64,000 bases of DNA from Archegozetes longisetosus (lineage: Eukaryota; Arthropoda; Arachnida; Sarcoptiformes; Trhypochthoniidae), in contig JAEMBT020000102.1 in the NCBI GenBank assembly GCA_018873245.2, positions 1-64,000 of the forward strand. Direction: 5' to 3'. Positions within the stretch are counted from its first letter, which is position 1; every line of letters begins with the position of its first letter. Made by a program: the position numbers and the translations under genes. Positions 11,750-25,610 of the stretch are shown here, piece after piece. Under the pieces are notes generated by a model, which saw nothing but the letters and a program-made list of their open reading frames with translations, searched no databases and had not been told where the DNA came from.

Positions 11750-12712
11750 CTAACGTTATTTCATGGGTCAAAATGCCCAAAGGTCTATAAAAAATTTTTA
11801 TAATTATTTAAAACAATCTCCAATGTTAATCAAACTGATAGTATTGTTATGCCGTTCAGGTTCGAGCTCATAAACCTAAACGCATAACTGGGGACTAAAG
11901 TTAACTATTTATCCAGAATTCTGAAACAAATATTTTATTAAATTATTATTTATATTATACTTTGTTTGATTGAAATCTTTTATTTTCTTAAAAAATTATA
12001 AGTAATTAAAATAATATTTAATTAACAAATAGATAAAGAAATATAAAATAGGACTTAGACGTGATTTCATTACTTGATTGATACATAAAATGTTGTAAAC
12101 ATATTTAAAAGTTCTCACATATTAAAAGATTTTACTTCTTTCTAACACTTTTTCACATTCACTTAGAAGCATAATGAAGTCCTCTTCTCAAGGCCTCCGC
12201 CCAAAGACTGACTCTCTTTCCCAGTTTTTTAACATATCTTATATAAACAAAATAGATTTGAATTGTTATTCTTTTAAAATATGAGCCGCATTTCATAGCT
12301 AACGATAATACAATGATAACCTTGAAAGCATTAGTAAAGCATTACATAAAATATAAAGCATTTTAAAGATAACTGTTTGACAAACTATTTTAAAAGAATG
12401 AAAAACTGATTTAAAATCAAAGAATTTATATCTGCATAACAGTATTTTCAAATGAGTATATTTAGAACGCATTAAGCAATAAATTATTTACAAATTTTAT
12501 ATTTAAATTGAATCTTTTTTAAAGTTAGTTCTATTTGAATTTAGGAGATAAATTTGTATAAGAAATAGGTTTTCACTCAAACCTTAAACATTACGTCAAC
12601 GATAATTACACTAACAAAGTGCAAAACACGCTGTTATACATCCTAACACTTACGATAACATACTTTTTCAAATCAATCGATGGGTCAAAAGGACCCTATT
12701 TTACTGAAATCG
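11750..12712. mobile_element. Possible TTAA-flanked element, right arm inner end
   Basis: Mirror copy of 8062-9029, between TTAA at 11746-11749 and TTAA at 12713-12716. It includes the GC-richer island at 12181-12224. No transposase is present. Confidence 0.35.
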
Positions 12713-12716
12713 TTAA

Positions 12717-14668
12717 TCAAAATCGTTTTACTGTTTAAGAGTTAATAAGATTTCGGCTAGAAATCTACAGCTATTTTACCTATCAATAGTACTATTTTTG
12801 AACGTATAGCAATCTGGTCTTATCGTATACGATATTGATAAATGAATATTTACATTAAGAATCTGCCAAAGTTAAAAGTGGATCCAAAGTTAGATTTTGC
12901 TCAATGCCTAATATGACTATGAGATTCTATGAATTCTCACAAATCTTGAATTAAAGTTATTCAAAAGATAATTGAAGAAACTTACCCATTAAGTTCGTAG
13001 AACTTTTTTGACAAAAATCAAGTTTAAGATAAAAATCAGCAAACGTGAACAGGAAAGATATCAAGAAAGCTCAACCTAAATTTTGTAACTTATTGGATGC
13101 TTTAATACAGGTACACCTTGAATTCTGATCGAGACTTCTAAATTCGCGCAGTTTTAGATGGTAGTTTCCGTAATTAAAAGTACTCACAATTGTTGAGCGA
13201 TATGCGAAAATATTTTATCATTCACGTAGAAAATTACTTTCAAATACGTTATTGTTTTCATCTTCAAGCTCAATGTTGAAGCCATTGATAGCTGTCTTGA
13301 AAAGTGTCAACAAATGAAGAACTACCTGAGATAGTTTATCAAGAATTATACTGATTTCAAATAATGAAACAACTTCATCAACAATTATCTCGAATGGAAT
13401 ATACTTCCGTTAAAATACCGTCCATAGTGTTAATGTCAATAATCACGAAGAATGAGAATTTTTATGCTAAAGAATTTATTGTTATGAATTCTCTGGATTA
13501 CAAACTTCATACTGTTTAATATTAGTTGAGGCTCAATCTATAAAATAGAATAAAAAGTTATCTATATAATTGAAATCAGATCAGTACCAGCTCTTTGAAT
13601 GTTTGCTCCAATAGCAATGCCCAACGCTTGAGTTGAGCCCTGATTTTACTCTAATTCAACCCAACTTGGTCAGTTATAAACACCTAGATTAATGTTCCAA
13701 AAATCAATGCAATGGCTATATTTTATAATTGCTGAAGTATTGTGCGTTCTCTACGAAACAGTGCTTGATCAGATTACTGCTCAAAATTAATTACAATAAA
13801 AGAGACCAGACAAAATCCATACATCACTTCTGTTGTTTTTATATTGCTTATCAATTATTCTTAGTAATAAAATTTTTAAATCAGATTCTCAATCGCTGAC
13901 ATTATTACTGATATATTTTATCAGAATTACTGTAGCAAAAATAGTCGTGAAATACATTTTCAGGTAGATTTTTAACAAACGCTCAATAATAAACAATATT
14001 GATATCAATTAAGGAAGGAAAGTTTTAAGAATACTGGATAAATCTAAACGAGACCTCAAATACTAGTCTCAAAGACCTTTTAATAAGCCGAAGGATGCTT
14101 TAATGCAGGTACACCTTGAATTGAGTTGTCATTGACAACAAACTTTTGTTCATTCACGTTTTGCTGAAGATTCTGAGTTGAATAAATTTTAAAAACGAAG
14201 AGCGCACTATTATATGCACACTAGGATTGAACAAGAAATAAATGACTTGAAAATAATCAACGTCGTAAAAAGAAACATTTTTAACTATACATCAAATAGA
14301 TTCTGCGCATTTTTTCAAATTTTTGCATCTGTGCAAAACTAGTTGAATATGTTTTTCATTTTTCAATAATTTTTCCAAGTTTTGATGTTTCAAAATGTCT
14401 AAAGAACACATTGATCTACATTTGAAGGATTTGATGGAGAAATGTTTAAACCATTATTGATTGTGAAGAATATCACTTATGGTGAATTCCCTAATGATTC
14501 TAAAACTAAAAGTTTTTCTCTCTTTGTGCTAAAATTTATTTAGAGATGTGAACACAAGTCCTGTTAGAACAAAGATTGAGCTAATAAAATCTTTTGAACT
14601 GTTGTACAACTGGAATTTCTTGAACTAATTTTCAGATTTGAGCACTAGCTGCGATTATTCCTACGGCC
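12717..14668 (+). repeat. Upstream flank of GR-b, noncoding
   Basis: No gene is seen. This is the 5-prime side of GR-b and mirrors 6110-8057. The block at about 14166-14395, roughly 270-500 bp before the start codon, is conserved with the flanks of the other GR copies. Just before the start, ttttcag followed by atttgagcactagc (about 14631-14650) looks like a splice acceptor and is matched by tttccag before GR-d, which hints at an upstream noncoding or short exon. Confidence 0.6.
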
Positions 14669-15632
14669 ATGTTGGATAACTTATTGCTAATATATGGCCT
14701 TAAAAAATTTGATAAACGAATAATTAACATGGTTTTCTCCATATTGATTTTGCAGTTTATATGTTTAACGATAGCCAAAGTTGTTCTAATTATCAGAATC
14801 GAAGACGCTGTTAGCTTAACTCTAACTAAAGTTCTGTTTTGCTTCTCTGTGATATCGAGTTTCATGTCTTATATCTATATTAAGAAAAAATCTTCGCTTC
14901 TATCAAACCTGAAGATAAAACTTGATAGTTACAGTAATTATGCATCAACAACTGAATTCTGTGAATATTCAACAATTTTGACGATAATCGTAATAATAAT
15001 GCAACTGTTATCACATTTCTATTTCGTGGTAATTATCATCAGACAGAGAAAGTATTTGAAAAACCCATCGAACACTTGGGGTTAAGATTTTACAAATCAA
15101 TACTGAACTAAGTCTGAAATTCAACTGTACCTTCAACTGTGGTTGGAAAATAATTTTGCAGTTAATTTATTATAACATTTATGGACAATATTTATCGATA
15201 TTGAAAATGTTTAACAAACAGCTTAAGAGACGAATGAGAACACCAACCGTTAATGTAATTGATTCAACTTATCGAACAGTTCTTGACTTCATTCACATCA
15301 AAAATAATATCGATCAAAATACATACTTTATCAAGTATTTCATCAAAATAGATATAATTATATTCTTTATTCTCTATTTATCCTTATGTATAGATTCATT
15401 AATTATCTTAAAATTTTATGCGTTGCTAATACTTTTATGTTTTATTGTTTTGGTTCATTTTTATTCCTTTCTTCAATCGATTTCAGCTGAGGTTAGGTTT
15501 AATGAAAACTTAACCAGGATTCTGATCAACAATTGGAGCGGTATTATAACTAACGCTATGATAAAATCTCGTTGGATTGTTCTAAAAAGAACAATTGATC
15601 AGTTCGAAAATCCGTCTGTAATTCATACATAA
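14669..15632 (+). pseudogene. Gustatory receptor pseudogene GR-b (right arm)
   Basis: A near full-length relic of the same receptor as the open gene at 26012-27010. The first 110 or so residues are open from MLDNLLLIYGLKKF and include the first two membrane segments. The frame changes near 15000, runs on as ...FLFRGNYHQTEKVFEKPIEHL, and changes again near 15080. From there it is open to 15632 and includes GWKIILQLIYYNIYGQ, KMFNKQLKRR, the fifth and sixth membrane segments and LKRTIDQFEN. It thus has two frame changes and no other stop that I see. Compared with the left-arm copy it is the better preserved. Expression, if any, would give a truncated protein of about 138 residues. Confidence 0.9.
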
Positions 15633-18600
15633 TATTGGAATTTAGTGAGTGATTTGACTATTCTAATATGTTCAATATAAGTTTTTAGAAATGCTTTGCA
15701 AACTGCGAAAGATTTGTTTTCTGTTTCCATATCTTCAAATAGAAACTCATCAAACAATAAAAGTATTTACACTACAAGTATCAGATTTGTTGTAAATGTG
15801 AACTTATGTGAACTTATGCTAACTACATTTACCAAAGCCATTTTGGTTTAAGCACAAAATAATATCGAATCGGGATTAGTATTGAAAACTATCTTTTAGT
15901 TGCAGATCAAAGTGTAGAGACTTTTCTAGTTTCATTTCTGTCTGAAGTGTGATAATGCGCAAATCACGTGATTTACGCATAGAATGAAAGTTTTTGCCAA
16001 GTTTGAAATGTTTGAATTGAATATAAATTTTAAACTACTTTGAAAACTGACCTGCCTGAGCTTGGGAAGCGAACAGTGAGAATCTCTTTAGATAGTGTTT
16101 CATATGGTGCTAATAAAGAGACTTATGAAAGGTTTCTAGAAATGGCTAATGCTGATCACTAGCTAATCAACGACTAACTGAGAATATATTGGTGGTTTGT
16201 TTATGTCTATTCAAATTTATATTTCTACAGAGTATCACTAGAAGTTTAATCTGAAAAGAAGTCACGAATATTCGTAGCATTAACTAAACTTGTCACAGAA
16301 CAAAGAAATAGAAGGCTTATCTGTAATCTAACCTACTTTAAATATAGTCATGAAGTGAGATCAGAGATCCGTTTCTGGTCTGACAAAAGTTGGTTATATG
16401 ATTATTTTAATGTCAATTATTTCTTGTAATCAAATCTGACATATATGGCTATCCAGTTATTCTTTGCATTTATTCAGCTCACAATCTTCAATTGAATGTC
16501 ACTGATAAGTTTATCAAGTATGATTCAAATGATATGCATGTGTAGCATCATTAGATGCGTGAAAAGGCCTTTTGAGTGTGAAATTGAGATTTGATTTAGG
16601 TCTACTCGCCGAATCTTAAAAGTACGTGAAGTTAATATCAAAACTGTTAAATACCTGAGTTACTTAAATACTAAATAAAAATGTGACTTGAAACCTTTGA
16701 TGCTTCAGCGATGTTGATAAAAAACGAACAATAATAATTTCAACGATTAAGAATCTGATTTCGAACTGATATCACTAAAAATCACCAATGAAAAATATTT
16801 TATTAAGACTTAGAAAGCTATCTCGATTAAGTGAAAATCAGGGAGACAGTTTCATAACGAACGCTCACTACATTACCAATGATTGAACACAATTGTAGAA
16901 TCTACTTTTGGGACAGTGAACTTGGTTCCATAATTGATCTAATTGGATTGGATTTAGAGACATAAATAACGGGCTCAGCTCAAACATTGAACATTGCTAT
17001 TGGAACAAAGAAACATTCGAGGGACAATGTTGGTCTGACTTAAATAGAACAGGTGACTTTTCATTCTACTTATAAGCTGAAACTTAAATAACAAATATTA
17101 AGCAGTGTGAAAATTTTAGTTGAAAAATTCATGTCCAATAATAAGTTTTGCCATTCTTCATGATTAATTAACTATCTGACACGAATGATGTTTATTCGGA
17201 AGAATACTCAATTCAAGGTAACTATTGGTGAAGTTATGCTTGAATATTTTATGTCAGAATAACTATTGATAAAATGTACGGAAATTTAATTATATATTAA
17301 GGCTTTTTAAGATAGTTATTGACGTTTTTCAAGATTATGTTTGAAAATGAAAATAATAGAGCACTTGATAGTAATTGTATGCATGAATGACAAGTGTTGT
17401 ATCTCATACTTAACAATTCTATGCGAGCTTCTGATACTGGAAAAATGTTTAAAAGTTGTGCGGATTCAGGCGTATTGATTAGAAATCTAACACAAACTGG
17501 GTGGGACGAGTCTTTCAGAGCCCACAATGATATTCAGACTTTCAAGAAGTAGCCAGTATTTCTAACCATTAAAATGCCTATACATATATCACATCACAAA
17601 CATGTGAATGGTTAAAGAAAAGACTTCTGGTTTCACAACTATCACGAATTCACTATGATCAATATTGGTTTAAAAGATCTCAAATCGTTCTGATGTGAGA
17701 TAATTCTGTATTTAAAATTTTGAAACATCAAGACTCAAACTCCGAAAAAACAATTGCAAAGTGAAGATTTATTCAAATAGTTTTATGCATGTACAGAAAT
17801 TCGAAAGAAGCGCAGAATGTGATTGATGCATGGCTAACAATGGCTTTCCATTCACGACACTGATCATTTTCAAATCAATTTCTTATGTATCAATCTGTAT
17901 ATATATAGAAGGATGAGCTCTTTATTTTCGCATTTATTCAGTTGACAATCTTCATCGAAATATCAATGAACAAAGACTTGTTATCTTAAACAACTTACTT
18001 CAAGTTACATGTATATGAAAGCATCAATTGGTGTGCTAAAAGGTCTTCTTTGCAAAGCAAAATTCGATATCTTATTTGGGTTTATTTATTAGCATTAGAA
18101 GTACGTGAAATTTATATCACTATTGAATATCGGATTTTACTAAAACAACTGAAAATGATTTGCTAACCTTCACTTCACTTATATTGGTGAAAAATTATCA
18201 ATGATAATGTCAGGGGCTGAGAATCTGATTTCGAAATTCTTATCATCAGCAATCATCGACAGGGAAATGAACAAAATAAGTGTTTAGCTATTGTCAGGCC
18301 ACTTGAATTGTTACGAGCGCTATTCGATAATTCGAAGCCTCATATAGAATCATTCACATCAAATTTCCGTTACTCTTCATTATGTTTAGTCGTCAGTCCA
18401 TTGAAACTAGAGGTTATAAAACAATCTACAAAATAGGTATATGCTTCTACCTTAAGTTAAGAATTTTGGAATCTCTCGCAATTAGTGCTACTTTTTAGAA
18501 ATGATCTGCTTAGTTAAGCATAATTTTGTAAAATCTAAGATAAAATGAATGAAGTCAATATTAAGACTTGTAGTTAGGTCATCAGTGAACGCAGTTTTGA

Positions 18601-20309
18601 AAAATAATTTGTTATCTCATTTAACTCCGAATCAGACCGATAGTGTCACAGAGAACTCCCATTACTTTAACACTGTTGAGAATAATCAGAGAATTTATTT
18701 CTGAGTCATTAAAGTAAGTCTCTAAAGGTTAGAATTGGGTTGAGTTGAGGAACAAAATTGACGAGTTCGGCTCAAGCATTGAACATGACTGGCAGAAGGA
18801 ACGGGCATTCACAGGGTTGGTACTGGTTCGATTTAAATAGGAAAGACGACTTCATTCTATATTTTATAGCCTAAACTCTAACTAATAATGTGAATATTAT
18901 ATGGTGTGGAGTTTCTAACCAAGAAATTGATGCGTAATATTTTAGCATGAATTTGTAATTCTTCGTAATTGCTATCAGCAACGGTCATGGCTTATGAATG
19001 AAATTCAAGCGTTAATATACTCCACTTAAGAGTAATGTTGATGAAGTGATTCTTGATTATTTGATATCAGTATAATCCTTAACAAAATATCTCGGAAAAC
19101 TTCGTATTTCTAACAATCTTGAACTAGTTATCAATGCATTTAAGATTGAATGTAAAAATGATAACCCATTTAAAAATAATTGTTCTTGTGAATTACAAGA
19201 CTTACATTTTGTACTCAAACGTTTCGAGGGAGCATTCAATGCTCGAAAAATATCTCAAAGTTTGGCTAAACGTTGAACATTAGTGTCAGAACGAGCAAAA
19301 GCTCACGTGTTAGTATTAATCTGATTTCAATAGAAAATATGACTTCGTTCCACTTATAAGCTGTGTCTTGTGAATAACTAGATTAAGTGTAAGACTCATA
19401 ATAGGAAGAATTCATGTCAAATGCTTTCCTACTATAAAAGTTGCCATTGTTCATGATTAATTATTGACTATCTAACACTAATGATATTTATTCGGAGAAG
19501 TACTTTATTCAATGTAATTAATGATTGGTTGTGCTTGAACATTTCAAATCAGTATAACTCTTGATAAAATATTTCAGAAATTCTTTACGTATTAGTCTTT
19601 TTTAAGACAGATGTCAATGACTTTCAAGATTGAATATGAAAATAAGAGTATTTGAAAGTAATCATTTGCGTAGATGATAAGGAATTTTTATATTTGATGT
19701 TCAATTATTTATCTACATTACAGTACGAATTTTCGAATCATTCTTGCAATAGGTGTTTCAGTTTTAGAAATGATCTTAATTAAGGATAACTTTGCAGATT
19801 TTCAGAAGATAAAACGAATAAAAGCCAATACTAAGATTTGTAGTTATTTGTGAACGCAGAGAGAGATTTTGGAGTATAATTCTACTGTCATTTGACTACA
19901 AATCAGGTAGATAGTTGATAGTAAACGCTTACTACTCTATAACATTGATTAAGTGTAATCAGAACACTTATGTCTGGGACATTAAAGTAGGTTTTTATGA
20001 AGGGTATAATTAGGTTGAGTTTATGGACATAAAATAGTATCATTGAATATAACTGTTGTAAGGAATATTCATTCAGAGTTAGTACTAGTCTGACTTAAGT
20101 AAAGATGATGAATTCGTTTAATTTTACAGGCTGAAGCTAACAATATATAGAGTTAGGCTGAAAAGCAAGAGAATTCATGTCTAATGTTAAATATTTTCGT
20201 AACTAATTTATAACAATAATCATATTTGATGAATCACAAAAAATTATATGGTCTACTTGATGATTCTAGGAGAGAATTCAACACTGCAAAACATTATCTA
20301 CAAGTTTGA
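15633..20309. repeat. Diverged noncoding repeats, outer right arm
   Basis: Mirror image of 452-5149 with the same content: diverged copies of GR-flank units and no supported gene. The GR-flank block occurs in minus orientation at about 16310-16490 and 17700-17955. Open frames at 17297-17527 and 19057-19239 are the mirror of those in the left arm and differ at their ends, as expected for noncoding sequence. Confidence 0.7.
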
Positions 20310-20313
20310 TTAA

Positions 20314-20747
20314 ATTTCGTCATAAATGTGGGTTAAAATGTCGTCAAAATTAACAGAATGGCGTCATTTCTTGAAAATTTAGCATTTTCTGTCATATGTG
20401 TGACTAAATGACATAAATCCTCAATAATTTAGACTTGTTCTAAATTTTTCTTACATCATGTCTTTCTGGTAAGAGAAATTTCCCCTAACATCGCAGTGTT
20501 TCGTGTTTACTATATGTGTCACAGCGCTGTAATGTCTCTACTAGCAATTTAAATCGCTGATAATTCTGTACAAGATATTTACCAGAAATCAATTAACTAG
20601 TAAGTTAAAACTTCTAGAACAAGGGCTAACTTTGTCTCTGATAGCATTTGAAATAACCTAGAACAGACATAAAGCGTGTAAAACGTGAGGTGACATTTTG
20701 TGCCACAATTAGTTTTAGGTTTTCAGAATTCGAGTTGTGGCGAAGGG
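20314..20747 (-). mobile_element. piggyBac-like TTAA miniature element (right-arm copy)
   Basis: A 434-bp element between TTAA at 20310-20313 and TTAA at 20748-20751. Here the outer end keeps the full cgaaggg|ttaa terminus, while the other end reads ttaa|atttcgtcataaatg. It is the same element as 13-447 and 43926-44400. Outside it the sequence caagtttga...aacattgaacatcac is contiguous in the related unit at 23170-23200, proving that the element inserted at TTAA. Confidence 0.87.
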
Positions 20748-20759
20748 TTAAACATTGAA

Positions 20760-23700
20760 CATCACAGTCAGAACGAATAAATATCCAAATGGTTGGTACT
20801 GGTGTGACATCAATTTAGGAGATGACATTTAATATATAAGCTGAATCTTTCAACTCACTAACATTATGGTGTGACATTTATAATCTAGCGAGTTTATGCC
20901 TAATGATAACTTTTAAGATAAAAGTTGCCATATTTCATGATTTATTACTAAGAATCTAACATGATAAAAGTTATTTAACTGGAAAAGTATTGTATTTAAT
21001 ATAAATGTTGTAGAAATGATGTGTGAATGCTTGATGTCAGTATAATTCACGACGAAATATCTCAGCAAATTCTTCATCCATCAACGCTAAGATAGCTATC
21101 AATGTTGATCAAGATCGAGCTTGAAGATGAAAATAACAGAAAATTAGAGTTGTTTACGTGGTCGTTGAAAAGTTTTGCATCTTAAATTTTAAAAGTTGTA
21201 TGAGAGCGTTATACACTGGAAAACGTTTCCTAAAGCTATGCGAAGTGTGATGTATTGATCAGAAATGTAGCACAGGCTCGGTATGATGATTTTATATACT
21301 ACACAATGATAATCAGATTTTCGAAAATAGTAGCCATGGTGCACTTCTTGCCATTTAAGTGCCTATATATAAATCTTAGCACAAAAATATATTTAATCAA
21401 AAACTACGGTTTCAGAATTGTCAAGAAATCGTCATAATCAATATTTGTTGAAATATTTCTCAATCAAATAAGAAACAATTTATTTAAAATATTGAAATAT
21501 TGAAACTCAGACTCTAAAGATTCATTGCAAAATACAAATTTTGTTCTTTCAGCTTTATACATGTATAAGGTTTCGTAGAAGCGCAGACTCTGTTTGATGA
21601 ATTGCTAATTAAAGTTTCCATTCACGATACTGATTATTTCAATTCGATTAGTTTTTAAATATTAATTCTGATAATATAATGAATGCCTTATATATTTGCA
21701 TTTATTTAGCTCAGAATATTCATTAGAACGTCAATCAACAAAATTCGTTAATCGAAATCACTTAATTGAAGTTATAATTGATTGATGTGCTAAAAGATCC
21801 TCATTTGAAAGTACCATTTCATATTTGGTTCAAGTTTATTTGTCCGTATTAAAATTAAATGTACATTATTTCATTGTTGGATATTATACGATAATCAACG
21901 AATAGGACACTGAAATCAAGTGAAAATGAATTAGGAACTAAGCTTGGTTAGTATATATTGCTACAAAACTATCACGGGTCATGTCAGTGATCAAGAATCT
22001 AAATGCGAAACTTTTATCATTAAGAATTGCCGATAAGAAATTAAACAGCAAAATTAGTGTTTAGCTATTATCAGATCACATATATTGCTACGAGAGTAGT
22101 TCAAGTAATTCTTAGACTCATAGAGTTATAGAAATAAATGAAAATTTTACTTTTTAATAATACCGTTTCTTTAGTTTTAACATGTTAGTTGTTGATATAT
22201 TGAAACTACAGATGCAAACATGACGTAAAATATCCTTCTATGTTACACCACGAATTTTCCGAATCACTCTCGAAATTAGTGTTTAAGTTTTAGATATATC
22301 TGCTTAATTAAGCATCATTTTGAAAGATCTTAGAAGAAGAAACGAATAAAATTCTATACCAAGATTTATAGTTATTTGTGAACAGACAGAGATTTCGAAA
22401 TATAGTAATGCTATCTCATTCCACTGCAAATCAGACAGATAGTTCATAGTAAACGCCCATTACTATAACATTGATGAAATGTATTGAGAAGACTCATGTC
22501 TGGGACACTTAAATGGGTTTCTATTAAGGTTGGAATTAGGCTGAGTTTCCAGACAACAATTCGCGATTATTGAATATATCTGTTGGAAGGAGTAGTCATG
22601 TAAAGTATGTGTACTGGTCTGACACAAATAAAAAGATGACTTAATTTTATTTTATAGGCTGAAGTATTAAGCTAACAATATATAGTTATGCTAAAAATCA
22701 AGAGAATTCATGTCTAATGTTAAATATTGGGTATACAACTTGCCATTCTTCGTAATTAATTTATAGTAACAATCATGATAAATGAATGAAATTTGAATGG
22801 AGTCGTTAAATATAAGGAAAATTTTGGAGTGATACTTAACTGTTTGACATCAGTATAACTCTTGATGAATATCTCAAACTATCCTTCATTTATTAATGAT
22901 TTCTAAGATAGATATCGATGTTTTTCAAGACTGAACTCAGATGAAAATATTGAACATTTGAAAGTAATTCTCTACGTGAATAGTAAAGTCTTTTACATCT
23001 TATACCCCAATGATTATTAACGATGCTGAACCAGTTATGAATGTTTTTCAAATGTTCAACATGATAACGTTAGCTCATTGGAAACATTTGTTAATCTAAT
23101 TTACAAAAGATTACATGTTGTTCTTAGTAATTCTACGAGAGAATTCAACACTGGGAAAATATCATGTATAAGTTTGATTAAACATCGAACATCACTGTCG
23201 GAAACAATAAACATACATCCAAAGGGTTAGTACAGATGTGACATTAATTCAAAAGATCACTTTTAGTATAAATATTGCCACACTGCATGATTCATTATTT
23301 GTCTAGCATAATAAATGATATTTGAACGAATATTGCATTTAGGATAAACACTGAAGTGATGTATGATTGTTTGATATGAATGCAATTACTGATAAAATCT
23401 CAGAAGTTCTTCAATTTTAGCGATTCTAAACGAATTATTGTTTTTCAAAAGCACCAGATGAAATGATAGCGCACTTAAAATAATTGTTAGTGTGAACTGC
23501 AAAAGACATATCTTGCGCACAATTATTCTGCGAAAGCGTTCAACTCTCGAAAAATATCATCTACAGGTGTGGTTAAACATTGAAAATGACTTTCAGAACG
23601 AACAAACATCAAAAGGGTAGCACTCATTTGACTTCAACTAAAAGATGACTTATTTTATAGATGAATTCTTTTAACTGTCTAACATTATATAGTGTGAAGT

Positions 23701-24600
23701 TCATAATTAAGAGAATTCGTGTCTAACGATGATTTTAAGTATAAAAATTGCTTTGCTTCATGATTCATTATTAAATATTTAACTTGATGAATAATATTAA
23801 ATAGGAAGAATATTCCATTTGAGATAACTATTGATGAAGTTATGCTTGGTTATTTGAACTAATTGTAATTCAAAATAAGATTCCTAATAAAATTCTTCAT
23901 CTAATAATGCATCTTCAGATAGCTGTTAATATTTTTCAAGAGTGAACTTGAAGATACTTTATAAGTGAACATTATAAAGTAAGTGTTTTTTGAGAATCAT
24001 AAAAAATCTTACATCTCATACTGAATTACGAGGGCTCCAACACTGGCAAAAATGTTGTCTATAATGTGTGCGGATTCTCAAGTGCCAATCAGGCTTCGAT
24101 CAGAACAGTCTTGGAGGGTCGAGTGACTAATCCTTCTATCATATGTAACATTATTAGGTGTATTGGGTGAGATAGTCAAAGATTTGTTTCTGGCTTGATA
24201 AACGTGAATTTCTCAAACTTCACACTCAAAAGAAGTTCTTTTACTGTTTCTAATAATGCTAAATATGCATATAATATGAACTGTTTTTGAAAAATATGGT
24301 TAATGACAATTGAAAATTCAGAGCTGAATGAATGCAACAGATAAAGGTCCATCCATTATATATACTTCAGTTCTTGTGTATAAAAAATTAAACTTGAAAT
24401 AATCAAATGATCAACTTTTGTCAGATCAGAAAGGGATCTTTGATCTCACAGTAGGGTAATTTACAAAGTAAGTTGCCACTGTCAAGCTACTAGAATGACA
24501 TGATTGCATTGTAGCCTTCATCTAATTTCATATGAAATATAACAAATATTAGAAATAATAACCGAGCAATGTTCATACTCCAACTCTTGAAATGATTGAA
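20760..24600. repeat. Diverged GR-flank repeats right of the palindrome
   Basis: No gene is supported. At least four diverged copies of the unit with the phrase tcagtataa-n-tcttgat, then gttttcaag and gatgaaaata, lie near 21030-21250, 22840-23000, 23360-23540 and 23850-24070. A GR-flank block in minus orientation is at about 21480-21730 and another in plus orientation at about 24290-24470, the latter clearly matching 4290-4440. Part of this stretch could be the unseen continuation of the right arm. Confidence 0.6.
23178..23181. other. Empty TTAA target site
   Basis: In the repeat unit here the sequence runs taagtttga-TTAA-acatcgaacatcac without interruption. In the right arm the same flanks (caagtttga and aacattgaacatcac) are split by the 434-bp element at 20314-20747 with TTAA on both sides. 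This is the pre-insertion state of a paralogous site. Confidence 0.85.
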
Positions 24601-25610
24601 AATCACAATATTGATTATGAAAGAGAAAGCAGTCATTATACACAATATTCTATATATTATTACAAATTTGTGGTCAACTAACTCGGAGCAAACTTCAAAC
24701 TTATAGATGTTTTAAAAATTTAGTCCATGTCATTAAGGAAGGTATAATCTGATGAATAGGTCCCCAAAACTGTCAAATATGAACTAGCTGTATTCCAAAA
24801 TAATTTTGATGTCAATTATTGCCACTAGAAGTGGTCATCGGTTATAAGGAAACTCATTTATTCAACTTTTGGATATTGCTATTTAACTGTCCTTCAGGAA
24901 GACGCTAAATACATTGCTATCGTCTGACAAAGATCTCAATATATTCATAACATTTTTAGATTATTCGTGCTTTTATAATATGGGAATTTAATATTCTCTC
25001 AATTGATATCAATTTAGTTTCTCAACTGATTAATACTCAGTATTACTATAATAACACAAAACCTTCACATCTGTAAACGTTTGAAACAACTTCGGGTTAT
25101 GTTCTCTAAAACATATTGGTTTAGCAAATGCACAAATTTATAAAGTAATGAACGAAACTGGTCTTAGAAAGTGACCAGTATTAAACAATCTTCACAGTCT
25201 CTCTAACTCTTGCAGTAACTTTAAAACTTGTGTTAATCACAATGAAAGATATGGCTCAACCATTTTAGACAATATTCTACACATCAAATAATGTTTGTAT
25301 GAAATGGAGTTGTCTAACTCGAATCAGACCTCAAACTCCCAAATGATTCGACACATTTTAGTTTAAAATTTAGTTCACGTCATGGCAGATTGTGCAATCT
25401 TATGACTATTTTCTCAGAATTTACAAATCGAAGCAAATTTTAGAGCCAAGGGATTTTACAATGTTTGCTTTGCACTGCCAAACAGCAAATACTTGATATC
25501 TGATAAAACATATTGAATAACAAATGTGTCAGAAGCGAAATCAGCGACAGGAAGAGGTGAATATTTCAGTAAATGTAGGTATCGAAGTCATGTGATTAGT
25601 CTATCAGAGG
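24600..25610 (-). repeat. Array-type repeat units downstream of the GR gene, minus orientation
   Basis: Two copies of a unit containing the complement of gaatattctgtataatgac and tgctttctctttcat lie near 24622-24710 and 25245-25340. The same unit occurs in plus orientation many times at 52.9-59.7 kb and near 63.65 kb. No gene is seen. Confidence 0.6.

Larger units (their letters stand above)
11668..20759. repeat. Right arm of giant inverted repeat
   Basis: This is the reverse complement of 1-9112 and 9,092 bp long. It carries the mirror copies of everything in the left arm: a TTAA-flanked segment (11750-12712), GR-b with its upstream flank (12717-15632), diverged repeats (15633-20309) and the TTAA miniature element (20314-20747). 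Small differences from the left arm are scattered along the length. Because the left arm meets the window edge, the true outer end of this arm may lie beyond 20759. Confidence 0.97.

Noticed and set aside
11855-11895. tRNA or tRNA-derived SINE (ggttcgagctc resembles a B box)
   Set aside because: No A box at the right distance and no cloverleaf could be drawn.
1-20759. Palindrome as a pure assembly artefact
   Set aside because: Scattered substitutions and length differences between arms, plus mirror-image decay of the receptor copies, fit a real duplication better; reads spanning the spacer are still needed to exclude it.
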